From positions 1 through 64,000 of the forward strand of contig CAWDQZ010000019.1 in NCBI GenBank assembly GCA_963804595.1: DNA of 64,000 nucleotides. Direction: 5' to 3'. The position numbers and the translations under genes are program-made. The notes beneath the pieces are model-generated. The model was given only the letters and a program-made list of their open reading frames with translations, was not told where the DNA came from and made no database searches. Source of the DNA: DASUPK01 sp963804595. GTDB taxonomy: Bacteria; Actinomycetota; Thermoleophilia; Solirubrobacterales; 70-9. Below, piece after piece: positions 9,105 through 18,215 of the stretch; positions within the stretch are counted from its first letter, which is position 1, and every line of letters starts with the position of its first letter.

Positions 9105-10595
9105 CTAGACGCTCGCTCTTCGAGGCGTCCCGATCACCTCGCGCATGTGGGCCAAGGGGATCACGATGTTGTCCGCGAGCCAGCTGGGGTATCGCAGTCG
9201 ATCCACGAGATTCAAGCCGGCTCTAGCTGTTCGCAACAGCCAATACGCCATCGCAAGCCCCTCGAGCGTTCGCAGATCAGAGGGTGTGGCCGTCTCGGCG
9301 CAATAGAACTGCATCCGCGTGTCGCCGCCCCGCTGTACAAGCGGCCAGACCATCTCTGTGAAGGTCGGCCCGGGCGCCAGGGCGCGCGAGCGCCGGAAGC
9401 CCGGGTGCCCGACAAGGTCCAGGTAGTCGAGCAATGGCAGGTCGTCCTTCCCAGCCCACTCCCAGTCGAGGACCGCGCGAAGACGTCCTCGCCGGACGAT
9501 CAGGTTCTCGCGCCAGAAGTCGCCATGGCCGACGCCGGTCGGCAGGCCGCTCACCCGGTGGATGACCTCCCGGTGCACACGCCGAACGTTGCCTCGCTCT
9601 TCCGAGCCCACATGACTGGCCAGGAAATCAGCCGCCAATTCCAGATCGGGCCAGGTTCCGACGAGCGCAAGTGCGGGCCTCTGCCGCGGCAGGCGATGGA
9701 GCGCGATCAGGAACTCGAGGCAGTCATCCCAGAGCCCCGGCGTCATCCGTAGCGGATGCGCACCGGAGACCTTCGGCTCGAGGACGTATTCCGCCGGTCC
9801 GATGTGTCCCGCCGCCAGGGGCGCAACGATCCGATCGCGGACCGGCGCTGGCGGGTTGCCTCGCATGATCGCTTCGACCGCGTTGCGCCGCCGGTCCACC
9901 TCCTGCCGAGCCGAAGCGGCTGCGACCCAAAGGTAGTAAGCGGCTCCTTCGGAATCGCCCAACTCCAGACCGAGCTTGCCACTCGCGAAAACGTTGGTCG
10001 ACCGCCGAACCAGTGGGCTTCGCAGTTCCTGGGCCGCGCGTTCGATGGCGGCCTCGACCATGGTGCCCCTGCGTTCGAGAACTGTGCCGACCACGATCGA
10101 TCCGACTGGGAGGCGGACACGCCTGATCCAGCCGCCTCGGCCGAGGCCGTATCGGGTCCGCGTTCGCTCTCCTGTCAACACGCGCGAGACGGCGAGGTCC
10201 AGACGGCGCATCGCTCTCGCTATCCGCCTCGCGGCCAGCTCCGCCGAGATAGCCGTGTAGACGGAGCCGACGAGCTGCAGTGCACGGAGGGGTCGCGACG
10301 CGTGACGTGGCGGCGATGGGCTTCCTCCGCCGACAGGGATCGCCACCATGCCGCCGTGCCTTAGCACCGCGGCTGATCGGGATAAGCCAGCGACCGCTGC
10401 CTCCTCCTCGGCGTTGATGAGGACGGCGTCGGGCGAAGCCTCCTCCGGGGCCCCTGGATTTGCGAACGGCCGCTCAATCACCTCGACGCCGGCCTCTCGC
10501 AGAAGCTCGGCCAGCTCGGGGTCGCCCTCGCACCAGACCAGGTGGCAGTCAGCCGCCAGGATCGACCAGACCCAGCTGTGTCGCTGAGCTAGCAA
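9105..10595 (-). CDS. APH-fold phosphotransferase with an N-terminal Rossmann-like region
   Basis: The C-terminal half is an aminoglycoside-phosphotransferase/choline-kinase fold: GVGHGDFWRENLIV (about residue 356, catalytic Asp and metal-binding Asn) followed by LRAVLDWEWAG (metal-binding Asp). This predicts phosphorylation of a small molecule or sugar hydroxyl. The N-terminal part (DPELAELLREAGVEVIERPF, then SRSAAVLRHGGMVAIPVGG) looks like half of a methyltransferase-type Rossmann fold. TTG 10595 is the only usable start in this frame. The frame stays protein-like upstream (AYELRRIWGLYLL) to about 10650 without a start codon, so the N-terminus is probably truncated by the wrong start or a nearby indel. 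Antibiotic resistance is unlikely given the polysaccharide context. Confidence 0.7.
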   Translation of the reverse strand: MLAQRHSWVWSILAADCHLVWCEGDPELAELLREAGVEVIERPFANPGAPEEASPDAVLINAEEEAAVAGLSRSAAVLRHGGMVAIPVGGGSPSPPRHASRPLRALQLVGSVYTAISAELAARRIARAMRRLDLAVSRVLTGERTRTRYGLGRGGWIRRVRLPVGSIVVGTVLERRGTMVEAAIERAAQELRSPLVRRSTNVFASGKLGLELGDSEGAAYYLWVAAASARQEVDRRRNAVEAIMRGNPPAPVRDRIVAPLAAGHIGPAEYVLEPKVSGAHPLRMTPGLWDDCLEFLIALHRLPRQRPALALVGTWPDLELAADFLASHVGSEERGNVRRVHREVIHRVSGLPTGVGHGDFWRENLIVRRGRLRAVLDWEWAGKDDLPLLDYLDLVGHPGFRRSRALAPGPTFTEMVWPLVQRGGDTRMQFYCAETATPSDLRTLEGLAMAYWLLRTARAGLNLVDRLRYPSWLADNIVIPLAHMREVIGTPRRASV

Positions 10596-10979
10596 GTAAA
10601 GCCCCCAGATCCGGCGAAGCTCATAAGCCGGTACCGACGATCGATTCCCCAGTCATGCGACACGTCCGATGATCAACGCGGTCGCCTAGCGACCCGCCCG
10701 GGCGGGCCGGTTCCGCCCCGTGATCTTCCGTTGGCCTCCACTGATCTCGCCCGGGGTTGGGGCCTCGACAGCAGAAAAGCAGCTTCTCCTGAGCATCGAA
10801 ATCCGCTTACCCGCTTAGGAGCTCGAAAAGCAACTCTAGGCCACGTCTGCCGCCACCGCCAGCGCCCTCGCAGGATGAAGGCGGGAAACTACGCGGCGGG
10901 ATCGGCGGGGCACGAGAGCACTGATAATGGCCCAGGAAGGCTTTCCACGCGAGGACGAATTGGGAGGGGACCACTAGCC
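10596..10979. other. 384-bp gap upstream of the flippase gene
   Basis: No convincing gene. The first 60 bp may belong to the N-terminus of the minus-strand APH-fold gene. A perfect 14-bp GC palindrome (CCCGCCCGGGCGGG, 10693-10706) and two copies of GAAAAGCA (10774-10781 and 10825-10832, 51 bp apart) are visible. CTCCTGAG and CTTAGGAG flank the interval between those two octamers. The region must hold the flippase promoter, but I cannot assign -35/-10 boxes. A GGGAGGGGA stretch near 10961 is the likely ribosome binding site for GTG 10980. Confidence 0.4.
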
Positions 10980-12544
10980 GTGAACCGACGAGCCGTCAGG
11001 TCGAAGGGCAGGCTTGCGCGAAATCTCTTCGACCAGATGAGCAGCGCGGAACAGGATGAGGCGCTCGGCCCGGATCTCGCGGAGGCGGTGCGCAACGGTG
11101 AGGTCGAGCTGGGTGATCTCGTGGTCGGAGAGGGGCGGAGAAGACCCCGTACGGCCGAGCCCTTAACCCGGCCGCGTCCCCCATTCATTCGATCGGTCGT
11201 GACTACGTACGCGACCACCATGGGCGTCGCCCTGGTCTCGTTCGCCAATGTCCTGGTCACCGCTCGCGCTCTGGGGGCAAGCGGGCGCGGGGCGGTGGCG
11301 TTCCTGACTACGGTCGCGTTTCTCACCTCCCAGCTCGCGACGTTCGGCATCTTCCAGGCGAATGCCAACTTCGCCGCCATGGAGCCACGCCTGACACGCT
11401 CACTGGCCGGGACCTCAGTGGTGCTGTCGGTGCTGTTCGGCGGGTTGGCGGCTGGATCGTGGGGCTCCTGATCGCCATCTTTCCGTTGTCGGAGCCGGTT
11501 CCGAGCCGGGACTGATCGTCCTCGTCCTGGCCGCGCTACCCGTGCTGGTGCTGCAACCGTGTCTCGACCAGCTGCTGAGAGCCCACTACTTCTTCGGGCT
11601 CGCCAACGCCGCCTCGTTCCTTCCGCTGCTCATCAATCTTGGGGTGAATGGCGCGCTTGCCGTAACAGGCGCCCTGACAGTGGGAACGGCCGTCACCATG
11701 TGGGTCGCAGCCGAGGCGATCAGCACCACCATCGTCGCCTGGGGTGTCGTCCGCCACCTCGGCGGCTTCGGCGCGTTCGATGCCGGGCTCGCACGGCGCA
11801 TGCTGGGTTTCGGCATCAAGGCTCACCCGGGGCGGGTGATGACGCTCGGCAACTACCGACTTGACCAGTGGATCCTCGGCGCCATCGCGGGATCCCGGGA
11901 GCTGGGCTCTACACGGTCGCGGTGGCCTGGGCGGAGGTGCTCTTCTTCCTTCCGACCACGCTGATGTCGGTCCAGCGCCCGGATCTGGTTAGGGCGTCGC
12001 CTCCGGAGGCGGAGCGACAAGCCTCGATTGTGTTCCGGGCCGCCCTGCTCATCACCTTGATCCTGGCCGTCGCCATGATCGCCCTGGCGCCGTTTCTATG
12101 CGTGACACTCTTCGGCGAATCGTTTCGTGGCTCCGTCGAGATGTTGCGCGTCCTCGCGCTCGGGGCCTTCGGCATCGTCGCCCTCAAGCTGCTGGGGAAC
12201 GCTCTCACGGCGCAACGAAAGCCGCTGCTCGAGACGGCGGCGGTCAGTGGGGCGTTCGCGTGCACGGTTGCGCTCGACGTCATTCTGATCCCATCCCACG
12301 GCGGGCTTGGCGCCGCGGTTGCGTCGAGCGTCGCCTACGTGCTCGGTGGAGTCCTTGTCTCCCTCATCTTCACCCGGGCACTGAAGGGCCGGCTCCGCGA
12401 CCTAGTGCCGCGGGGCTCGGACCTGGTCTGGGTCTGGCTGCGTGCGCGTGCCGGGTTCCAAGCGGCTGGCACCCCTCTGCGCGGGATCAGCGCGGACAGT
12501 CCCGCCCGCGACCCAGCGCCGACGCGCGCGGGAGACCGCGGTGA
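10980..12544 (+). pseudogene. Polysaccharide flippase (Wzx/MATE-like), interrupted by about three frameshifts
   Basis: Membrane flippase exporting the lipid-linked repeat unit. It starts at GTG 10980 with a cytoplasmic leader of about 65 residues (including DQMSSAEQDEALGPDLAEAV). The first helices follow, TTYATTMGVALVSFANVLVTARALGASGRGAVAFLTT, the typical N-terminus of polysaccharide_synt/MATE-like flippases. The frame breaks near 11450 and again near 11490, resuming as GLIVLVLAALPVLVL. It breaks again near 11908, resuming as LYTVAVAWAEVLFFLPTTLMSV. The C-terminal helices run to about 12400 (GGLGAAVASSVAYVLGGVLVSLIF). Conceptually joined it is a normal ~500-residue, multi-helix protein, and residues are conserved on both sides of each break. 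The exact 3' end is uncertain. Confidence 0.75.
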
Positions 12545-12559
12545 CGACCGACCAGCCGG

Positions 12560-13313
12560 GGTCCGGGCGCGTAGGCGCCGGACGGTGGGAGAGACCTTAG
12601 CCGAAAGATGCCCATCTCGCCTGGATAGATCCCTATACGCGGGATCGCCATCGGCGACGTGGCGGAGATCCGGCCGAGCAGCGTCGCCGCTGCGATGTAG
12701 CCCGCAGAGCGCGCGAACCGAGCCACCCGATCGTCGTAGTAGCCGAAGGGATGGGAGAGCTGCAGTTCCCCCGATTCGATCGATCAATGCGGAGCGCAGA
12801 GCTGAGTGAGTTCGGCTTGCAGCTCCTTGTCGGAGAGCGAGGTCAGGTTGGGATGGGACCTGGTGTGCGAGGCGATCTCCAGGCCGGCTTCCGCCAGGCG
12901 CTGGAGCTGGTGCCGAGCAGGCCAGGAGCTCGTCCTCGTGGGGACCGTCGAACCACTGCTCCGTTCCGGCCAGTACATCGGCTCCCGGCGGTCGGGGAAG
13001 TCGGTCGGGACGAAGACAGTGCCGGGCACGCCGAGCCGGGCAAGGATGGGGTAGGCGCTGTCCACGATCGACGCGTAAGCGTCGTCGAAGGTGACCGCCA
13101 TCACCCGCCGGGAGCTCCCCGCGCCGCCTCGGCGAACGTTACCCCTCGATAACCACGGGCTAGCAGGTGACCGATCTGCCGTTCGAGATCGCCCGGCGTG
13201 ACCACGTAGTCCGTCGCGCAATCCTGGCTGACCCCGTGGTAGCAGAGGACCAGAGTGTCTCCCTTGGGCATTTCGAACACGATCAGAAACTCCTCCGCCA
13301 CTGGCGTCACCAC
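12560..13313 (-). pseudogene. Polysaccharide deacetylase (CE4), interrupted by at least three frameshifts
   Basis: A second deacetylase, similar in layout to the intact one at 1273-2070. Pieces in order from the 5' end: GDTLVLCYHGVSQD near 13250; MAVTFDDAYASIVDSAYPIL with the Asp pair near 13100; LGVPGTVFVPTDFPDRREPMYWPE; then, in another frame, EIASHTRSHPNLTSL with the metal His near 12860; finally FARSAGYIAAATLLGRISATSP near 12680. Every catalytic motif is present, so the gene is either recently dead or miscalled in this consensus. GTG 13313 is the outermost start and ATG 13271 is possible. It lies 26 bp downstream of the acyltransferase pseudogene on the same strand; the 3' end is approximate. 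Confidence 0.72.
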
Positions 13314-13338
13314 GACGACGGCCCCGGCCGCCCGACTC

Positions 13339-14421
13339 CTAACCGATCACTCGCCTGAGCCACCGCCGGGGTCGGTCGTGTTCTGCCAGTCGCACAGCGA
13401 ATCTGACCGCCGTGCGCCTGCTCGGACCGCGCGCCAGGACCAGGGTGGCCAGGCCCGGGTCGTAGTCGGCGAACCGCTGCTTCTACGTCTCGCCGCCGCG
13501 CAGAAATCGGTACTCAGAGACTCCTTCCTCCAGAGCCGCCCTCACAGCGTGTGTGAGCAGGACGAAGCCGACGGCGTAGCGGTCCCAGGCCGGATCCCGG
13601 CCCGACTGGTAGTAGAGCTCGCTGCCTGCAAAACGAAAGCCGTAGAGAGCGGCGACCAGGCGCGTCGTCCACCTCGGCCACCCAGAGGCGAAGCCAGCCT
13701 TTGTGGAGGGCGAGCCGGGCGACTTCGCGGTGGAAGGCCTGACGGTCGGCGGTGAACGCCGTGGAGCCGCCTTTACCCCAGCGGGCGGCGTGCAGTTCGA
13801 ACAGCGCGGTGAGATGGGCGTCGAGCAGTGCGGATCGTCGGCGAGCCGGTAGCGCAGCCCGTGCTCGCGGAGGAGCTTGCGCTCCGGCGGCGCACCTGCT
13901 GGCGAAAATTGCGGCTGCGGGACGCAAGCACCTCCTCGAAGCTCCGCCCTCGCGCCCGCAGCACGGGGCTGCTCTCCTGCAGCGCCATGGTCCCAGCCCA
14001 GATCCCTCACTCCACCTCTTGGCTTGGAGCAGCTGCTCGCCGAGGAGCACGTCCTACCCGCCGAGCGAGCCTGCGCGAAGCGCGTGCCACAGGGCATGCG
14101 CCGCCGCCGGGTTGTCGGCGGGATCACAGATCGGGCCGAGCTCGTCGCTCGGGCCGTCGCCGAGGAAGCGAAGCACGCGAGCGAGGCCCAACCGCGAGCG
14201 ATAGAGCGGGACGATGGCGGCGAGGGTGTCGTCCCGGCGCCGACAGCCGAACAGCAGGAGCTCGCCCCGTCCGAAGTGGCGCCACCAGGTGGATAACCAT
14301 TCCCTGGTGGCGAAGATGTTTTCGGCGCTCTCGGCCAGAGCCTCCCAGGTGGCCTGCGCTGATCGAGCCCGGGCAGCCGCTCAAGGCGAAGATCGTATGG
14401 CTCCGCTCGCACGGTCGTCAC
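13339..14421 (-). pseudogene. BioF2/CelD-type acyltransferase, multiply frameshifted
   Basis: Homologue of the acyltransferase at 6981-8027 on the opposite strand. Joined across frames it reads SAENIFATREWLSTWWRHFG, then ICDPADNPAAAHALWHALRA, RGRSFEEVLASRSRNFRQQV (the conserved Arg-rich block), FELHAARWGKGGSTAF, and RLVAALYGFRFAGSELYYQ with DRYAVGFVLLTHAVRAALE. At least five frame changes are needed. One in-frame TAG interrupts the C-terminal RGGET-KQRFADYDPG motif near 13486, where a Tyr codon would be expected. The C-terminus then continues to a stop at 13339. Its GTG start overlaps the stop of the upstream small membrane protein (GTGA), so it was once an operon member. Confidence 0.72.
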
Positions 14422-14723
14422 TGACCGGGACCTCCCTCGCCGACCTTAGCCTCGAGCGGGATCTCCCGCCGCGCCCAATCCTCGTCGCTCAGCGACCAGA
14501 TCCGGGCGGCGAGCGGCGCGAGCGCGGCCGCGAGCAGCACCAATGCGAGGGCGTCGGTCAGTTCCTTCGCCGCCTGCGACATCCCAGGAACAGGCTGGGC
14601 AAGATCAACCGGACCGGTGACCAAAGGGAAACGATCCGCTGTCGAAGAAGCACTGCCGCAAGCAGGATCAAGCCGAGCACCGGCTGCACGGCTGAAGCGC
14701 CGCGAATGCGACAGTCCCGGCAT
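14418..14723 (-). pseudogene. Small two-helix membrane protein, apparently two compensating frameshifts
   Basis: ATG 14723 opens MPGLSHSRRFSRA. A middle segment reads as a transmembrane helix only in a neighbouring frame (VQPVLGLILLAAVLLRQRIV). The original frame then resumes with a second helix (LTDALALVLLAAALAPLAA) and ends IPLEAKVGEGGPGQ. The reconstructed protein is about 100 residues. It is not a recognised family. Its stop overlaps the start of the acyltransferase pseudogene, suggesting a small membrane partner of the polysaccharide machinery. The reconstruction is my inference. Confidence 0.45.
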
Positions 14724-14768
14724 GGCGAGTTCGTCGTATTATCAGGTCGGGTAGCAGGTCGGATACGG

Positions 14769-15667
14769 ATGGCCAAACCAATAGCCGTCGCGGCGCCCGC
14801 CGTCGTGCGAAGGCCGGTCAAGCGACTCTTCAGAGGTTTCGGGGTCGCCACGAGCGACTTCCGACCGCTGCCGGACTACCTGATCATCGGCACCCATCGC
14901 GGCGGCACGACCTCACTGCATAGTTACCTCCAGCAGCACCCTTGCGTGGGCCCGCCCTTCCCTCGACTGCAGGACGTCAAGGGAGTCCGGTTTTTCGACC
15001 AGAACTTCTTCAGGGGGATCGCCTGGTACCGCTCTCACTTCCCCACCGCGGCCTACAGGTCCTACCTGCGACGCCTCCACGGGGAGCCCGTCATGACGGG
15101 CGAGGCAAGTCCGTATTACCTGTTCCACCCTGCCGCAGCGGAACGGGCAGCCGAGGCCGTGCCGGAGGCGAAGATCATCGTGCTCCTTCGCGATCCAATC
15201 GAGCGAGCGTATTCACACTGGAAGCGCGAGCGCCGTGACGGCGCGGAGTCGCTCGAGGCCTTCGAGGATGCGATCGCGGCGGAGCCCGGGCGCCTGGCGG
15301 GGGAGGTGGAGCGGATCCTGAGCGACGACCGCTACTACAGCTACGCGCACGAGAACTTCTCGTACATCACTCAGGGTCTCTATCTCGATTCGCTGCGGAG
15401 GTGGTTGGAGCACTACCCGCGAGAGCAGGTTTACATCGAAGTCAGTGAGCGCTTTCTCGAAGACCCTCAGGGGGTCTATGACCGCGTCCTCCGGTTCCTG
15501 GGGTTGCCACCCTTCGCCTTGCGCGATCCCAAGCCGTTGAATGTGACCGGGCGCGGGACGAGCCAAGAGCTGGGGTTGAGACACGGCGCGGGTTGCGCGC
15601 TCACATTGCTCCTCACAACCGCGGCCTCGAGAAGCTCCTGGGGATCGAGCTTGGATGGGCAGGCTAG
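14769..15667 (+). CDS. PAPS-dependent sulfotransferase, frameshifted near the C-terminus
   Basis: Predicted to transfer sulfate from 3'-phosphoadenylyl sulfate to a polysaccharide or lipid-linked sugar. The 5'-phosphosulfate-binding loop is YLIIGTHRGGTTSLHSYL (about residues 38-55) and the 3'-phosphate-binding block is IIVLLRDPIERAYSHWKRER (about 136-155), both hallmarks of the sulfotransferase superfamily. Near 15575 one base is missing or extra. The true C-terminus, GLRAHIAPHNRGLEKLLG, is read in a neighbouring frame to the TAG at 15665-15667. Only the last ~30 residues are affected. The gene sits 3 bp upstream of the pyruvate-kinase-like gene, implying one transcript. Confidence 0.8.
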
Positions 15668-15670
15668 TAG

Positions 15671-16808
15671 ATGGCGGCAAAGACGATCCTCTGCACGCTG
15701 GGTCCAGCGTCGCTGCGAGCGGACGTCCTCAAGGAACTCGACGCCCGGGGGATCGACCTGTTTCGCATCAATCTGTCGCACACGCCGCCCGACGCGGTCG
15801 AGAGCACGATCGAGTTCGTTCGCCGACACTCATCCACCCCGATCTGCATCGACACGGAGGGCGCTCAGGTCCGGTGCGGGGTGATGATGCCGGGCGTCGT
15901 GATGACGAAGGGGCAAACCATCAAGCTCACCTCCACCGACACCGTCGGGATGGCCTATACGCTCGCAGTGCGGCCCTCCTTCGGCCCTCGACGAGCTCCG
16001 GGTCGGGAGCATCCTCAAGGTCGACTTCGATGGCGCCGAGCTCCGAGTAACAAAGATCGGCGACGGCGAAGCCGAGGCGATCGCGATCGATGGCGGTCAT
16101 GTGGGCTCGAACAAGGCGGTGACCAATGATCCTCCGCCGCGACTGCCGCCGTTCACAGATCACGACATCAGCGCGATCCAGCTGTCCGCCCGTCACGGGA
16201 TTCGGCACTTCGCGCTGTCGTTCACGAACGATGCGGAGGACGTCGCGCGCTTCCGCGACGTCGTGTCGCCGGACTCCCACGTAATCGCGAAGATTGAGAG
16301 CAGGACTGGCGTTTCAAACGTAGAGCGAATAACGAGCGCCGCGGATGCCGTGCTGATCGATCGCGGTGATCTCTCACGCGAGGTGCCGATCAATACGTGC
16401 CCGTCTACCAGAAGCACATCATCCGCTGTGCGAATGCATTGAATACCCCTGTGTTCGTCGCGACGAATTTGCTCGAGTCGATGATCACGCACCGCGTTCC
16501 CACGGTCGCGAAGCGAACGACATCGTCAACACTCTCTATGACGGGGCGCACGGAATGGTCTCGCTGCCGAGACCGCTATCGGCGAGCATCCTGTGCAAAG
16601 CGTCGACATGGTGCTTCGCGTCCTCAAGGCGTTCGAACGTTCCACCGCCAAACCGGCGCTCGACGAGCAGTTCGCCGCTCCGGAGGGCCCTGAGGCCGCG
16701 TCACTCAACCTCCGGCCGCCTCCGGAGACTGGCCCGGTCCAGAAGCAGGGGCAGCGGGTCTCCACGTTGCGTAGGACACGCACGAGGTCAGCAAGCGCAC
16801 CCATGTAG
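15671..16808 (+). pseudogene. Pyruvate-kinase-like protein lacking the C-terminal domain, at least four frameshifts
   Basis: Conceptual reading: KTILCTLGPASLRADVLKEL, FRINLSHTPPD (the Arg/Asn/Ser phosphate-binding motif), IDTEGAQVRCG, PRLPPFTDHDISAIQL, VIAKIESRTGV (the catalytic Lys-x-Glu), IDRGDLSREVPI (metal Asp), VATNLLESMI (catalytic Thr), ANDIVNTLYDGAHGMV, then ETAIGEHPVQSVDMV. These are the ordered landmarks of the pyruvate kinase barrel. Differences from housekeeping enzymes are Glu in place of the Lys of DTKGPxxR and the absence of the regulatory C domain (about 370 residues against about 470). Frame changes fall near 15975, 16392, 16507 and 16562. Because it follows a sulfotransferase in a polysaccharide locus, a glycolytic role is doubtful. 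The 3' end is approximate. Confidence 0.7.
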
Positions 16809-16817
16809 ACCTGCCAA

Positions 16818-17838
16818 TCAGCACGTCCCCCGAGAAACGCAAGGATCGACCACCCTAAGCCGGCTCGCCCAGTCGACCCCCGGGCGAGCGTCGAAGAGGT
16901 AGCGCAGGGCGCCCCCCGCGTCCCAGGTCTGCAGGTCATAGCGCCGGCCGAGCTCGACCCAGGCGTCGGCGAAGCCGAAGCTGAGCCAGGACTGGGTCGA
17001 CTCCGCCCCGATCCCGAGGTTGCCGCCGGGCCCGGTGGTGTCGCCGACGAAGGCGCCGTAGTGGGCGTAGGCGCGGAGGATCGCCTTGCGCCAGGCCGGG
17101 GCGGGGAGGGCGTCGATCTCGGCGTCCGAGATCGCCAGGTAGAGGTGCTGGCCGATCTTCGGCGCGTCGGCGTCGGGGATCCCGAGGCTCGAGCAAAGCC
17201 GCCCGGTGTTGGTGCCGGCCGGCCAGACGGAGCCGCCCGAGCAGTAGACCCCGGTGATCAGGGCGTGGTCGATCCGCCCGGCCTCGAGCTCGGCGGGGCG
17301 GATCATCCCGCCGAGCAGCCCGAGCTGGGCGGCGGTCGAGTCCCCGAAGCGCCCGTCCGCGGCCGGGGTGCCGATCGCGGTGGCGCCGCCGGAGGCGATC
17401 TCGAGCCGGCCGCCGCCCCGGGGCAGGGGGCCGGCGCGGGAGAAGTCGTATTCGAGGAAGTTCGCCTGATCGACGACCGCCATGTGGCCGTCGAGGGAGT
17501 GGGCGGGCTCGGCCCGCTGGGGGATGTGGATCCGCCTGCCCTCGATCTTGGGGCAGGCGTAGCGCCAGCAGTGGATCTCAAACACGGGGTCGCTGGGCTT
17601 CGAGTAGTAGACCGGGCTCGACCAGTCGTCGGCCGAGCCGGCGGTGCCGCCCCAGAAGTAGGCGTTGTTGCCCCAGCCGAGGGTCTTGGCGACGATCGCG
17701 GCCGAGTTCGGCTCGAGGCGGGGAGAGGCGGGCAGGCGGCGGTTGAACGGGCTCGCCGGGCCATAGGGGCGCCAGCTCGCGCAGGGCACGTTCCAGGGCT
17801 GGTTGGAGAAGCTGCCGAAGGCGCAGGGGTCGGTGGAC
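16818..17838. repeat. Long direct repeat, copy B (1,021 bp)
   Basis: Second copy of the block at 4395-5416, same orientation, one base shorter because it lacks the extra T near 4853. Homology begins at the stop codon of the minus-strand gene and stops within the codons for Ser-Thr-Asp. Flanking DNA is unrelated on both sides. There are no terminal inverted repeats and no transposase. Confidence 0.93.
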
Positions 17839-18215
17839 CAGCGGATTACAAGACGCGCCTTTCGGCTTGCTCTGGGCCGCCTGACATGCACCGGCTTCGA
17901 TCTGCGGAGCGCCCGTCGGACGCGGCGCGTCGGGATCCGCAGGCCGGCGCTTCGCGGCTTGGATCTACCGGGAAGCTTGAACTTCAGCCAAGCTCTTCGC
18001 ACTGCGGACGGCACGATCCCCCGGGGCTTGAAGACGAGCATGCTCGAGGTCTGGCGGACCGGCTTGAAGGAGCTCGACACACCCGCGGCATAGGCCGCAG
18101 GGGCCCGGGGAGTAAGCAGTACCCCAGCAGATACGAGGATCGCCAGGAGAGCGCAACGGCGGCCCAAGTGGGCCGTGCGGCCCTGCGAATCTGTTTTCAG
18201 GGCTGCCCCTCTCAT
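16818..18215 (-). CDS. Secreted protein with duplicated C-terminal domain, copy B (intact)
   Basis: 465 residues. The N-terminus has a signal peptide (CALLAILVSAGVLL, likely cleavage after APAAYA near residue 43). A basic region of about 85 residues follows, with three or more Arg/Lys-rich stretches (for example RRVRRALRRSKPVHVRRPRA). The shared domain then runs from DPCAFGSFSNQPWNVP to the C-terminal VVDPCVSRGTC. At least eight Cys suggest disulfides outside the membrane. Recognisable stretches are SPFNRRLPASPRLEPNSAAIV, FWGGTAGSADDWSSPVYYS, DGHMAVVDQANFLEYDFSR and GAESTQSWLSFGFADAWVEL. I do not know a characterised family. Position next to polymerase and chain-length genes suggests a role with the exported polysaccharide. 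It diverges from the ligase gene with a 57 bp gap. Confidence 0.8.
   Translation of the reverse strand: MRGAALKTDSQGRTAHLGRRCALLAILVSAGVLLTPRAPAAYAAGVSSSFKPVRQTSSMLVFKPRGIVPSAVRRAWLKFKLPGRSKPRSAGLRIPTRRVRRALRRSKPVHVRRPRASRKARLVIRWSTDPCAFGSFSNQPWNVPCASWRPYGPASPFNRRLPASPRLEPNSAAIVAKTLGWGNNAYFWGGTAGSADDWSSPVYYSKPSDPVFEIHCWRYACPKIEGRRIHIPQRAEPAHSLDGHMAVVDQANFLEYDFSRAGPLPRGGGRLEIASGGATAIGTPAADGRFGDSTAAQLGLLGGMIRPAELEAGRIDHALITGVYCSGGSVWPAGTNTGRLCSSLGIPDADAPKIGQHLYLAISDAEIDALPAPAWRKAILRAYAHYGAFVGDTTGPGGNLGIGAESTQSWLSFGFADAWVELGRRYDLQTWDAGGALRYLFDARPGVDWASRLRVVDPCVSRGTC

Noticed and set aside
9105..10595. Aminoglycoside resistance kinase
   Set aside because: Only the general APH fold is present, with an unrelated N-terminal region and a polysaccharide-gene context.
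10693..10706. 14-bp GC palindrome as a rho-independent terminator
   Set aside because: A perfect palindrome without a loop and without a T-tract; in this GC content it can arise by chance.
4395..17838. Composite transposon or genomic island bounded by the 1.02 kb repeats
   Set aside because: No transposase, integrase, terminal inverted repeats or target duplications; the repeat is protein-coding with boundaries at a domain edge.
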